Assembly (NCBI GenBank): GCA_002205965.3
Contig: NADL03000091.1
Span: 124,001-188,000 of the forward strand
DNA: 64,000 nucleotides
Direction: 5' to 3'
Origin: Kappaphycus alvarezii
Taxonomy: Eukaryota > Rhodophyta > Florideophyceae > Gigartinales > Solieriaceae
Shown here: positions 8,308 through 18,555 of the stretch, in pieces
Layout: each line of letters starts with the position of its first letter
How positions within the stretch are numbered: the stretch's first letter is position 1
Position numbers and translations under genes: made by a program
The notes under the pieces: model-generated
Told to the model about the DNA's origin: nothing
What the model saw: only the letters and a program-made list of their open reading frames with translations
Database searches by the model: none

Positions 8308-9764
8308 TATTCAGTAAGAGCTAGGCCGTTGATGGGGCGAGAGGAGCGTTTTTGGTGATGGGGGCGGAGTAGCGAAGGGTGTTCATTTTGATAGACGTTG
8401 GGAATGGGAGGCAATGTAGGGTGTTTTCGGTGTGTGGGGGGAGGGGTGATGAGTAAAATGATCGTAGACATTTGGAACTTGGAATAAAGGGGTTTAAATA
8501 GGCTCCCGGGGTAGATTCTATAGATTAGAATAGGTAAAATAAATCTGCAAGGGATTTTGCAGTAGTGAATTTGCGCCCTTCTTCTCAAAAAAGGCGAATT
8601 TGGAGGAGGAGGTAAGCAAAAAGGGAAAAGAAACTTGATTCGGTCGATTCAGAGGGTTAAATACAGTATAAAATTATCTAGAAAAAATGGAAGTAAATTT
8701 GGAAATGACGGTGGGAGAAATTAGGGGCGGGATTGTTGTAGGTTGCTGGATTACACGAAGGGAGGACCATTTTCTGTATTACATGAAGGGAGGACCATTT
8801 TCTGTATTATACAGGCCGGCATTGGACATGACGGCTGCTACATTGTAAAGGGGGAACGTTTTGGGTGTTTTACTCTGGAAGGTTACATGTAAAGTGATGC
8901 ATGTATAGTATTTCCATATTGTGGACTGTACTTTTCACTATGGCATGGTACAGTGCTTTGCTGTTGGGCCGTTGGCATCTACCACTTCAGGTCAAGAGAG
9001 TTCCATGAAACCCCCGTTCATAGAGATTTCTGGGCAATATCTCAGCTGTCTGTTTCAGCTATATCAGGAAAAGTTTTAAAAATACACGTCATAAATTGAC
9101 ACAGTCATTCAATTAAGTTTTGTGGACGAGAACGGTTGTATTCATCCTCATTAGTTTTCTTGGTTGTCTCAGTCATTTTTATACGAAACCATTTCTACTA
9201 TCTTCTCTTATCGTACCCATTCCTTCATTGTGCCCTGGTACGTTTTCCCAGAATACCAGGATTAATGTCAGCAAAGTATCAGAGGACCCCGTGCTAGAAC
9301 CACGTCCCTTCCCAATATTTCATCACTGAGCTCTCCTTAACAATAATCGGAAAATTGTTTCATCCATTAGCTTGGACGATCCGCCTGTATGGACGTTTTC
9401 TCCAAATATCCAATGCCGTCTTTTAAGAGGCATCTGAGGTTAAACTAACGAAGAAACTTTCGAAGCGAATAGACAGGGCAAATGATCACAGATGAAAATT
9501 TCTTAACTAAACGACACTCTCGAATTTCTTCCTAGCTATGGAGCTTTACAAACCCCAAAACCCATGGAGATTTCCACAAGAACGTTTTTGCCCTAAATTC
9601 CATGCGAATGGGAACCTGGAATTGTATGGGGGCATCCTCAGGGTGATATTTTCCTAAAAGCAGTGGATAATTCCAAGCCGTTCGCGGACATTTTTGTGAC
9701 TGCCTGGGTGAAATGGATATTTTGGGGAACTGTTTGGCTATGATATAGAGACTGAGATGCAAAG
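8308..9764. other. Mostly unassigned DNA with a small LINE A tail
   Basis: At 8815-8842 the sequence GGCATTGGACATGACGGC matches the end of LINE family A (compare 59762-59785), a very short relic, followed at 8850-8882 by an F-type GGGGAACGTTTTGGGTG segment. At 8743-8812 the string GAAGGGAGGACCATTTTCTG is present twice in tandem. The rest has no supportable feature. Confidence 0.45.
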
Positions 9765-10200
9765 GAATAAATCTAGATATTTACCCTGATAGTATCTGCT
9801 GTTAGTTTTTTATCGTTCACACGATTCCATTTGATGCATTTTATGGTTCTTAGTATGTTTTTAGACTTTAGGGTTACGCAAAAAGTCTATGTAAACCGAT
9901 TAAAGTGCTTCCTCGGTGATGGTCATGCAAGTTGACAGACAACTTCAAGTCAAGTCCCGAGTAGTAGGAAGTTGAAAGTCAACTTCAGAACCAAGCATCA
10001 TTTTTCCTACGCTGTTCGCAGAGTATTAGTGGTAGACCCTGCCCCTCCTATACTTGCTTGTAGCTCTCTCAACATTCTTCCTTATCCACCCCTTTCTGTT
10101 CGTTCCACTATACCATAGTAGCACGTTTGTCGCTTGCAACACCTCTTTATTGGGGTAGTTGGTTCTAAGTACCTCTTCTCCCGACGATTTAACCCCAAGC
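9765..10200 (+). repeat. LTR remnant of the gypsy family, plus orientation
   Basis: From CTAGATATTTACCCTGATAG through CACACGATTCC, TTTTATGGTTCTTAGTATG, GCAAGTTGACAGACAACTTC and GTAGACCCTGCCCC to GACGATTTAACCCC, this follows the copy 1/3 LTR type in inverted orientation. It lacks the outer ~250 bp and its end is replaced by the repeat block at 10200. It is more diverged than the LTRs of copy 2. Confidence 0.8.
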
Positions 10201-10583
10201 ATCTCCTATGCTTCGCGGAGGCGGCGTCATTGAGCTAGGTGAGGGGATTAAAGGTTTGGAACCTCCTCTGGGCCGTCGAGAATGGTGATTTATGATTACT
10301 TTGCTCTATCTGTGTTGAGCCACGTAATCAGGAAATCATCCTATTGGCGCCAACACGTACAGAGGGATGCTATATGCTCATGTATAATACAGCATAGTCT
10401 CTTGTGTGTAGTTACTGCGAGTGGTGCAAAGGTTGGGAGCCGTGCGAATTTGGATTCAAATCAGAGTGGAAAACGTGGGGATGAGAGGTTTAGGTGTTTT
10501 ACTCTTGGAATATATATCCCGATCCGAAAATGTGGGGTGATTTAATATTTGAAAGATATGTCGTTTGTGGTCCGGAATACCCT
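10200..10583 (-). repeat. Composite repeat block, right copy of an inverted pair
   Basis: Inverted counterpart of 5174-5530. It begins with a LINE A scrap (CTCCTATGCTTCGCGGAGGC) and ends with an E-type segment (GATATGTCGTTTGTGG, CCGGAATACCCTACAG). The embedded F-type segment reads GGTGTTTTACTCTTGGAATA. Confidence 0.7.
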
Positions 10584-12194
10584 ACAGAATCTATTGCTGT
10601 AGTATCACAGGCCAAAAGGTATGACACGTGTAGAATGCAGCCAAGTTGCCGTTGGAAGTCTACTGTAAGCCATTCAAGCAGAGCTTACAAAGTCTGACAC
10701 AACTACTGACCGTTTGCTCGACGTTTGAGCTTCCCTTATTCCGGTAAGAACAAGTGTTTACTTCTTCTGCCTGATTGATGATTCTTTTCTTGGACTTGCT
10801 TCGCTACCTGGTAGCAAGCCCTTATATAAGGCTTTTTGTTGCCCTTTTGCATTCTATTTGGAAGTACAGTACAGTACAGTGTAGAACTAGTCCACCATGA
10901 AAATTGAATCTAATGGCTCAAGTAGCATTTGTTACTAGATTATTATTATAAGATATCTACGCATTTCTGCTGAGCTGTGACAGGTGCTGCGCTGGCAATT
11001 TCGCACACGCCTTCTGTACAACAAATCCATCATTATTGCGATAGGCTTCGAGCCAGCCATTTAGGCACATGACTCACATTACACATTATCCTGGGCATGT
11101 CTAGCATACACCGGGGACTAGCCGAACCGCACTTTTCAAAAATAAAAGAACCAAATAATTCCTACAGAGGGTAAATTGGGTGTGTTGGGGTTTACTTACA
11201 GATTGGATATATCTTTCAAGAGTAAACCATCCAAACGTTCCCCGGTTACTTGAATGGGTAGGTATACTTAATTTTCCTGCTACAGTAAGAGCAATCACAG
11301 AACAGACTAGGACTACTGTAAATAGGGTAGCCTCCTACTGGTACATACCCTCAGAACGGAATTTCCTGGAATACACTGTAACACAATTTCAGTTGCGGCC
11401 TAAGTGTCGCTCAAAACGCCTTCCAACATACAACTGGCGTTATTCTAGACGAGTCTCGTCGCGTGACGAGCGAAACATGTTCGCTGCGCATCAGCAATCG
11501 AATGGCTGCCAGTGCGGCATTGCCAGTCGCAACCCGGTTGGCGAAGTCCGAGCGGAAGGGCCAGCCCCCCAACGTGGAGAGTGAAAGGGCATTGAAGCGA
11601 TGCCCAGGACCCTTGGAACGTATCAACTCGGCAAAGCGAGTGTCCTTGCCCAGGCGAGCAATGGTTAAGGGGCTTGAGTGGGCATCGCGCCAGGGAAGGA
11701 AGGCGGGCGGGGGTCAGGGGATGGATAACAGTTACGTCATAATAGTCTGTGCCCCCGTTCTCTCCAAGCGCCTTGATGTTCGGGCGAACTGAATGGCCGG
11801 GTTGTGGCGGCTCGAGGACAGGGTTTCGGGCAGCTTTGGAGATATCTGCAGAAACAAACGTGTCTGCGAGTCATGCCGCCACCTGCGTGTGGATCCATAG
11901 GCACGGCACAGCGCGTGGTCACCATGCTGATCCATGAGGGTCGTGAATCCAAATTGGTTTTACTGTGAGTAATGGAACGGTTGGGAGTCCTCTGTACTTG
12001 TAATTCCTACAGGGTGATTCAAATCATGATTGTGGAGGAAAATATGGGGTGTTTTTAATCCATGAAAGATAAAAGCTGTTCCCTGAGGGAGGTCGTGATG
12101 GGGTAAAGGCTTACAATGTAAGGGATTGGCGAGAAGCCGTAGATTGAGGATCTACAGGGTAAAATAGGGGGTTTGCTTACTGTTTACTTTTCAT
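10584..12194. other. Unassigned DNA with scattered short repeats
   Basis: An F-type segment occurs at 11195-11247 (ATATCTTTCAAGAGTAAAC, CCAAACGTTCCCC), and an inverted E-type segment at 12030-12117 that matches 53366-53460. TACAGTACAGTACAG lies at 10865-10880. Short frames at 11180-11950 have no family resemblance I can name. Nothing else was recognised. Confidence 0.45.
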
Positions 12195-12390
12195 TCCGCC
12201 CCATTGCTTCCGTCGCTGCTTCCCTTCACAATTCCCTCCCCTCAACAAGAGCTCCGCGACTTCATTACCCGTTTTGCGTTGAGTCACTAAGTAATGCAGG
12301 CGCGGCAGGTTTCCGCCCGTCGCCCCCATTGGTAGTTAATTTCTAAATACCCTCCGCACGCCTCTGCGCAACACTGTACAACTCAAAAAA
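12195..12390 (+). pseudogene. LINE family B, 3' end only
   Basis: It matches the last ~190 bp of the LINE at 24290-25390: TTGCTTCCGTCGCTGCTTCC, CAACAAGAGCTCCGCGACTT, TAGTTAATTTCTAAATACCC and CTCCGCACGCCTCTGCGC. This covers the last ~50 codons and the 3' untranslated region. The 5' end is truncated, as is usual for LINE insertions. Confidence 0.75.
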
Positions 12391-13189
12391 GGTTTAACAC
12401 CGCTCTTCTCACAACCTCCGTCGCCGCCTAACCCTTCGCTCCCTCCAGCACCTCTCTACCTTCGCGACTGACACCATTATGCACCATGCCATGAATATCC
12501 GACGCGACCGGGCCACCTGACCTACATACTTCCGCCACTCTTGGAACCCTCCTCACTCCTCCCTCCCACTCCAACCCACATCCCGCCTTCCGCCGCCCGT
12601 ATCCACCATAGGCGAATCCCCCACCCTTTTAACCTTTCATGTGCTTCATGGCCACCGTAAAAGACTCCTTCGCTGGTTCTTGTACTGGTTCCCGTTCTAC
12701 CACCGTGGTCTAGCACTACACAAGGCAACTCCCATCACCTTTACACTGCTCTCACTGCTTCGTCATTCATCGCTCTCCCGTCAACAACTCCAAAGGCGTT
12801 ACACCGTCCTGTGTCGGTATACCCTTTTTGAGTCGATTGTGGTTGTCTGGAAAACCATGGGATAGATCGGATATTCTTCCAAGGTTAAAACACCCAAACG
12901 TTCCCCTCTTACACCGTACTCACTCCCTTCGTTAGGCATTCGCAACTTAGTGACTTAGCCGTTAGGGGCATCCCCCAATGCTATGGCCCACGTCGGCCCC
13001 TTGTTAGAGGTCCCTACTTCGATAAACGTTCACCCCAACACTACTGTGAGGGATGTTTCGGCAGTAACCCAATCACATTTCATATCTGGGGGGGGGAATT
13101 GGAGTGATTTACTGATTAGGGATGTAGGATGGCAATTTTCCGAAGGCTAAGGAGACAGGTCTGTGTAATGGAAAGTCCGGAAATGAGGC
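12391..13189. other. Unassigned DNA with one repeat F copy
   Basis: A minus-oriented F copy spans about 12815-12906 (TTTTTGAGTCGATTGTGG, TTGTCTGGAAAACCATGG, GATAGATCGGATATTCTTCC, CCAAACGTTCCCC). Nothing else is supported. Confidence 0.5.
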
Positions 13190-13334
13190 CAAGTCATAAG
13201 GTACTACCTCACATGGCTGGTGTAAGGCCAGCCGTAAGACATGCTGCGCTGGACGAAACCGTCGCCGCAGCGTGTCTTTGCCTACGGACAAATCGCACCT
13301 GCCCGAAGGTCTCCATGGTTCGTAGGGCGACGTA
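13190..13334 (-). pseudogene. Probable LINE family A end fragment
   Basis: ATGCTGCGCTGGACGAAACC, GCCGCAGCGTGTCTTTGCCT and CCGAAGGTCTCCATGG resemble the family A C-terminal coding DNA at 59770-59850 and 5000-5070. It is strongly diverged and no open frame remains. The Mutator-like element begins at its left edge (13335). Confidence 0.4.
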
Positions 13335-13392
13335 CCTAGTGTCTATTGGACCGTTGTCCTCATATGAGGACAACGGTCCAATAGACACTAGG
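13335..13392. repeat. 58-bp perfect palindrome at the left end of the MULE
   Basis: The sequence is its own reverse complement from CCTAGTGTCTATTGG at 13335 to CCAATAGACACTAGG at 13392, centred on CATATG. The right end of the element (18920-18959) has only the inner 22 bp palindromic half plus one arm, ending CAATAGACACTAGG. The left end therefore carries an extra inverted copy of the outermost terminus. Confidence 0.9.
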
Positions 13393-13745
13393 CATATGAG
13401 GACTACTTCAGTAAAAAAAGTACTTTTTTTTCAATACAATTTTTTTTACCTCAGCCGCATTTCTTGTCCCTCCGCATTACTTCATGAGTCTAGATGGCCG
13501 ATCAAAACAAACTTTTCAAGATTGTTGACCTCGGTGAAGGCTAGAGCAGTTTTTTCTCACCATCTTCCGCTCTTCGCAAGAAGCTGTGAAAACGGCTTAA
13601 TTTTGGAAGTAAATATAGTTCGTATTATCTTGGGCGGTTTTAGAAACGAGGGCGCATGTACAGTAAGAATTACTGTACTGTAAATTAACAAAAAAAACCT
13701 TTTTTGCAGTAAACATTTGGGGCTTCCAAAACATTTAGGGATAAA
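13393..13745 (+). repeat. Left long terminal inverted repeat of the MULE
   Basis: TTCAATACAATTTTTTTTAC, GCATTTCTTGTCCCTCCGCA, CTCGGTGAAGGCTAGAGCAG, CTTCGCAAGAAGCTGTGAAA, GTACAGTAAGAATTACTGTA and GGCTTCCAAAACATTTAGG are all present in inverted order at 18612-18935. Confidence 0.85.
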
Positions 13746-14470
13746 GGAGAAATCTACCGGCGACACCTCGAATTTTTGTCAGTACAGCATGCCGACATTA
13801 AAAATATAGGAGAAAACAAATGGCGACGTAAAGTAGACACACCCTTTTCGCCTTCCGGATAGCGCGTTTCTTGTGAGAGATAAGCAACACATTGGAAGTC
13901 ACCCCAAAAAACGAACATACAGTAGATAAGTCGCAAACACTGTATTAAATATTACCTCTTAAACAGGTAAATCTACAGTGTCACCCCCCTAAAATTTCCG
14001 TAAAGGGAAAAAAATGGAAATAGCAGTAGACACTCAGGTTACCAAGGTACGCAGGTAATGTCACCCTATAAATAACAATGTTTGGAAAGTAGAAACTTAC
14101 AAACGCCAGAAAAAGATGTGTCGGCATACAGTATAACACACAATCGAGATCAACCTACATATATTTAAAAAAAAGCGTTGGCCTCATTGAAAAATGCAAA
14201 ATAGGCATATCGCGATCTCCAGAGATCGGATAATTCCGGGAGCCATAATAGACTTTTCATGTGGGTGAATTTATTTCAAACAATATATTGGGAGAATAAT
14301 ATCAGCTCTCGAGCTCCATCGCAACATTCTCTCTGTCACTCTACAAATCTTCTCGATCGGGAAACTAGGAAAAACACTTCGCAGATATTCGTTTTGGGTC
14401 AGAATTACTGTTGCATACCGAGCCTTTTTTTATTATCATGAGACCTTACCCGTAGAATATTGGGCAGGCT

Positions 14471-14761
14471 TTGTTTCACTTTGAAACAATCGAAGTGCGA
14501 AAATACGACGACCGTGGAAGAGTCAAAATTCAAGGATTGCCGGTAATTGATGTGTTTTGTTGCGCCCATCCCACCGACAGAAGTGCCAAACCAGAAGATT
14601 TGCCAACAATCAAGAATATAAGGTCTCGTTACAAGAAATTGTGTATCATGATTCATCCCGATAAGCACAAGGGTGATCGATACAGGGAAGCAACTCGAAC
14701 CATACGCATTCTTGTCCGAGCGAAAGAAAAAGCTGAAAACGAGAGGATGTCTGGGAAGTAG
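14471..14761 (+). CDS. J-domain (DnaJ-like) small protein inside the MULE
   Basis: A 96-residue frame. Residues 44-94 read as helix II, loop and helix III of a J-domain: RSRYKKLCIMIHPDKHKGD with the HPD tripeptide at 62-64, then a basic helix TRTIRILVRAKEKAENER. J-domains stimulate the ATPase of Hsp70 partners through HPD. No helix I is obvious and no Gly/Phe or zinc region follows. Directly downstream (14762-15060) another frame continues with very charged sequence (KEKEKLL, RRIERERINEG, RRDEIMRNRRNF), so the original protein was probably longer and has been cut by a shift near 14755. It lies between the left inverted repeat and the transposase relic. Whether it is a captured host gene or an element gene is open. 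Confidence 0.6.
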   Translation: MFHFETIEVRKYDDRGRVKIQGLPVIDVFCCAHPTDRSAKPEDLPTIKNIRSRYKKLCIMIHPDKHKGDRYREATRTIRILVRAKEKAENERMSGK

Positions 14762-16700
14762 ATGAACGTGTGACCATTGGGACATCTTTTATTATCGATC
14801 GCGCAGTTCTGTTGGATTTAGAGGCGAAAGAGAAAGAGAAACTTTTGTAAGTATTGCTGCGGGAGAGAGGGCAGGAACTTGAAAAACAGGATGAGATAGA
14901 GCGTGTAAATTGAAATCGGCGTATTGAAAGAGAGAGGATAAACGAGGGCAGTGGTCAGCGTGCAAAAAGGAATGAGGACCGAAAAGAAGCAGAAAGTCGA
15001 CGTCGGGATGAAATAATGAGGAACAGGAGAAACTTTAAAGAACAGAAAGGGTAAAATGAGATGGGACGTGGCTTCGAACAGAATGATAGGAGTGAGAGGA
15101 AGGGGATGGGGGAAAGGAAGGGGGTTCCGGGTCTGGCAAGTCGCCAGGCAGAAAGGAGAGGCAGCGCGTGGGGGGAAACAGACCGGGGTTCAACAGACTA
15201 CGGACAGGGAGAGGGGCAGGGGCGAACACTCACGAATGGGGAGGCCTGAGGAGACAAAGGAATGGACCGAGCAGGCTAAAAATGGGACGGGGGAACCAGT
15301 ACCTGGTGAGGGAAAGGAGAGGAGGACGAGCAATGCACAACCGAGAAAGCGGGACAGGGAGGTGCTGGAAGAACGGAAAGGGAGGCTTGGCAATCTGCGA
15401 CCAGCCAGGGGGAGCACAAAGATTGTGAAAGAAAGGAAGGGGAGGGTGACAGTGTACTACTAACCAGGGGAATCAGGGAGGTGATGGAGAAGGGAGAGGG
15501 GTGCTGACCGGAGAGAATGGGTGGAGACGAGGTGCCCCCAGTGGGGGCTGATCAGGACTTGCCTGAGAGATGTGAAGGACAGGAAGGGCCAGGCGGAGAC
15601 GACTGCGAGCAGACCCCTTCAACCAAGGATGACGGGAGACAAAGACGCACTCAGCAGACAGCCAAGGAGTGGGCGCGACGTAAGCGATATGAAAACCGGA
15701 AATCTTAAACTTATAGGAGAAATCTACAGAGGACGAGAGAAGCGGAGCCAACAAAACGAATCGAACGGCAGAGAAGTTTAGCCATCGTCAAAGAGCCCGA
15801 AACACTGAAACTAGAGGGGAGAATACAGAGGCACGCAGATCGAAGGACAAGGGGACGGATTTTTCGTGATCGCGGGATTGATGGCAGTGCTGAACAAGAT
15901 CATTCTATCCCTGGAACTGTTCCACTGCATACACCTGATACCGATATGAATGCCTTTATTTTCGTCAATTTCGGCAGCCCATACAGAGACGACGATATAG
16001 AAAACGGGGAACCTCGATCATGATGACGGAAGTAATAAGAGTGGGAGCAGTGTGGATACTGATATTGATGTGCACAGCGGAGCTGGGGAGGAGGATCTCG
16101 ATGGTATGGCCAGTGATACTCCGCTCACAGGAACGATGCTGCCGATGATAGGGAAGAGGAGGGTATTTAATCTGGACAACAATCTTCTGACGTCGAGTTT
16201 ATCGGGCGTGCCAGTGGGCAGGTGGAGGATGAGTATGAGGATGGAAATGATGGAGAGGCTCCACCATAGGTATATTTCGAGGACTGCGAGCTACCACACG
16301 ACACTGTAAAAGGATCGGACAGTGAAGGTTCTCGAGATTCCTCACTGAGGAGGAAAATTCTGTAGACTGGCATGTAGAGGGATCTGATATCAATTCACAT
16401 ATCTACCTTCCCGTCCCTGCAGATGACGTTACGGGATATACGATGAGTGGGGGTCTAGACCGCGTACCAGGAAGATCTATCTGGAATGACCCTCAGAAAG
16501 AAGAGGCGCAGGGCCGAGCAGAAGAGGCTTGTAAAAAGAGAGCAAGGGAGAGGGCGCAGGCAATGCTTAATGCAGAGAAAGTTTCTGGGTACATGGAAAC
16601 CAAGGAGTCTTTACCAGTGAATGTGACGGTGGATATATCTCTTGATGCGAGATGGAGATGTGAGCAGCGGTAAGGGCACACGGCCAACTTAGGGGTAAGG
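14762..16700 (+). pseudogene. Decayed purine-rich coding relic within the MULE
   Basis: The plus strand is strikingly G+A rich and codes in several short frames for Arg/Glu/Gly-rich sequence (for example KEEAQGRAEEACKKRARERA at 16496-16555). The pieces may be the remainder of the J-domain protein's charged tail and/or the N-terminal part of the transposase. No domain was recognised and no frame exceeds ~135 codons. Confidence 0.4.
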
Positions 16701-17389
16701 AAAGGTATCAATATAGAAAAGCCCATTGAAAAGGTAAAAGTGAAGTGTCGTCGGGAAGAATTCGGCTGTTGCATCATTTTTTTGGCATCCAAGCGGTGGG
16801 AGATGGAAACTGAATACTTTTGTAGAGCATATGAACGAATGTCTCGGTGATAACACGGGGGAAGAACATGGAAGAGTGCAGTTTTGCCGCCCAGCATACA
16901 CAGCTAATCAGATCGCAAGGGCATCCTACCGAGTTCTCTGAGAATCCATACACCCCTATATCACAGATTTCGGCTGTTGTCAAAGCCAAGGGATTCTATA
17001 GGCGTCATCCTCCGTACTCTCACTACCTGCAGTATGGAAAGAAATTCAACGATATATGGACATGGCCCGAGCAGTAGATATGACAGCCCTGGAAGGGTAC
17101 TCGGACTTTTGAGGAATGAGGGACTACGGTGAAGGTTTAAATACTTGATGGCGTCGAGATGAAGCAGCAACGCATCAAGTCAGCGAAATTTATTCATGCT
17201 CAAATGCGGAGGAGATCAAAGACAGTTGTAGCATTTGAAGAGGCTTCTGTTGATGTGTCAGATATATCTGACAAGGTAGATACTGTGGTGGTTTTTTATT
17301 CGTGGCTAACGTCGCAGAGGACTACTGCCGGTGTGCTCGAAAGACGCCGCCGCTGACGCCGCACATTGCGAGGGATAGGAAGGCAGTCA
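16701..17389 (+). pseudogene. Probable N-terminal part of the MULE transposase, decayed
   Basis: Short plus-strand frames at 16847-17077 and 17159-17356 lie directly before the recognisable transposase core. They contain AVVKAKGFYRRHPPYSHYLQ and AKFIHAQMRRRSKT. The assignment rests on position and strand only; I could not match them to a domain. Confidence 0.35.
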
Positions 17390-18555
17390 TACTGGACAAT
17401 GTTTGAGGTTGTATGCTACGATGCTAATTCTCATCTTTACCCCCTAGTCTTAGCTCATTTGTTGGTCTGAATGCATGTAGACATGGACTGAGGTCTTCAA
17501 GCTTGCAAGCAATTCCGGATTCGATGTTCCGTGTACAACAAACTATCGCGGACCAAGAGAAGTCTATTGACAGCGCGTACAAGAGTGCCATGAGTTTGGA
17601 AAGCTGTTTCTTGATCCGCTGCATGTCAAAAAAATATTTGCCCACATCTCGGATTGTCGAAAGCAAGTGGTATTCGCCTTTATGATGTAATTTACGCACC
17701 GTCCCAGTCTATTGTTGATGATTGCATTGCGCAGTACTCCGTACTCAGTCTGAGTACTTGGGTAAATTTGCGAAGTCAGAATTGTATCGGTCGTATTCGT
17801 CACTACAGGATTTAATTTCAACATCTCAAGGAGCAGAAAGCCGTATGTCTGCTGCGTTACGTTCAAGTGAGATGCGAGAACCTCAAAAAATGATTTCTAA
17901 GATTGTACTGACTCAACGAGATTCCTTTTTAAAGCGCAAACTGCGGCTTTAAACTGCAAAGATCCAGTTCCGCCTAATACAGAAGCATTTAGCTTATCTT
18001 ATTCAGCGCTCTCGTTTGTATCAAGGAACAATCGAATGTGTGAGGGTACTGGACAAATGGAGGCTACTGTTAGAAGTGTTGTTGATGGAGGCACGTTTAT
18101 TTGAGCTCAAACCGCAGTGTCCTCCGAGATGCTGTGTGTACTCAAGTGATGGTTCCGGTTCCCATTTCCCATGGTACTGCAGTGTTATGCGAAAGGTATG
18201 GGTCCTCAAATTTGTACAAGTTTATTTCAGAGCTTCACCTCACTTCCGCTTGGAAGGCTCAATATCTGAACACTCGCTATCCACTACCACCGGACTATGC
18301 TGTAGAGGTGAAGATGGAAGCAAAGAGGCTGGTAGCTTCAGGTAATAATCTGAGAATCCCAAAGCTTCCCCTCCGCGGAGGAGGCCTGTGAAAGATGCTG
18401 GAAAACGAAAAAAGGGTTGGTATGAAGAAGGCCCTGGTACTGCGAAACGAATGGTTTACAGTTGTGCGCTGTGTGGTTTACAAGGACATAATCGATCTCA
18501 ATCCCACTTACGTCAAGTGTACGAGGATGAGGATACTAGTGTCTATACGACATGC
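17390..18555 (+). pseudogene. MULE transposase, catalytic to C-terminal part (frameshifted)
   Basis: Remnants occur in order but in different frames: CYDANSHLYPLVLAHFVG near 17410-17465, resembling the DANxxxYPLA segment of MuDR-type transposases; TIADQEKSIDSAYKSAM near 17540-17590, where the next catalytic Asp is expected (D of ADQEKS); LHVKK near 17620; PVPISHGTAVLCERYGSS and TSAWKAQYL near 18150-18270, with the layout of a SWIM zinc finger and its tail; and KKGWYEEG...YSCALCGLQGHNR near 18405-18500, the GHNR zinc-knuckle end of these proteins. Several stops and shifts interrupt it, and SWIM cysteines are not all recoverable. Confidence 0.65.

Noticed and set aside
15035-15754. Several 60-135 codon frames on both strands in the purine-rich stretch
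   Set aside because: Biased composition keeps several frames open at once; no domain or conservation can be named, so they are treated as one decayed relic.
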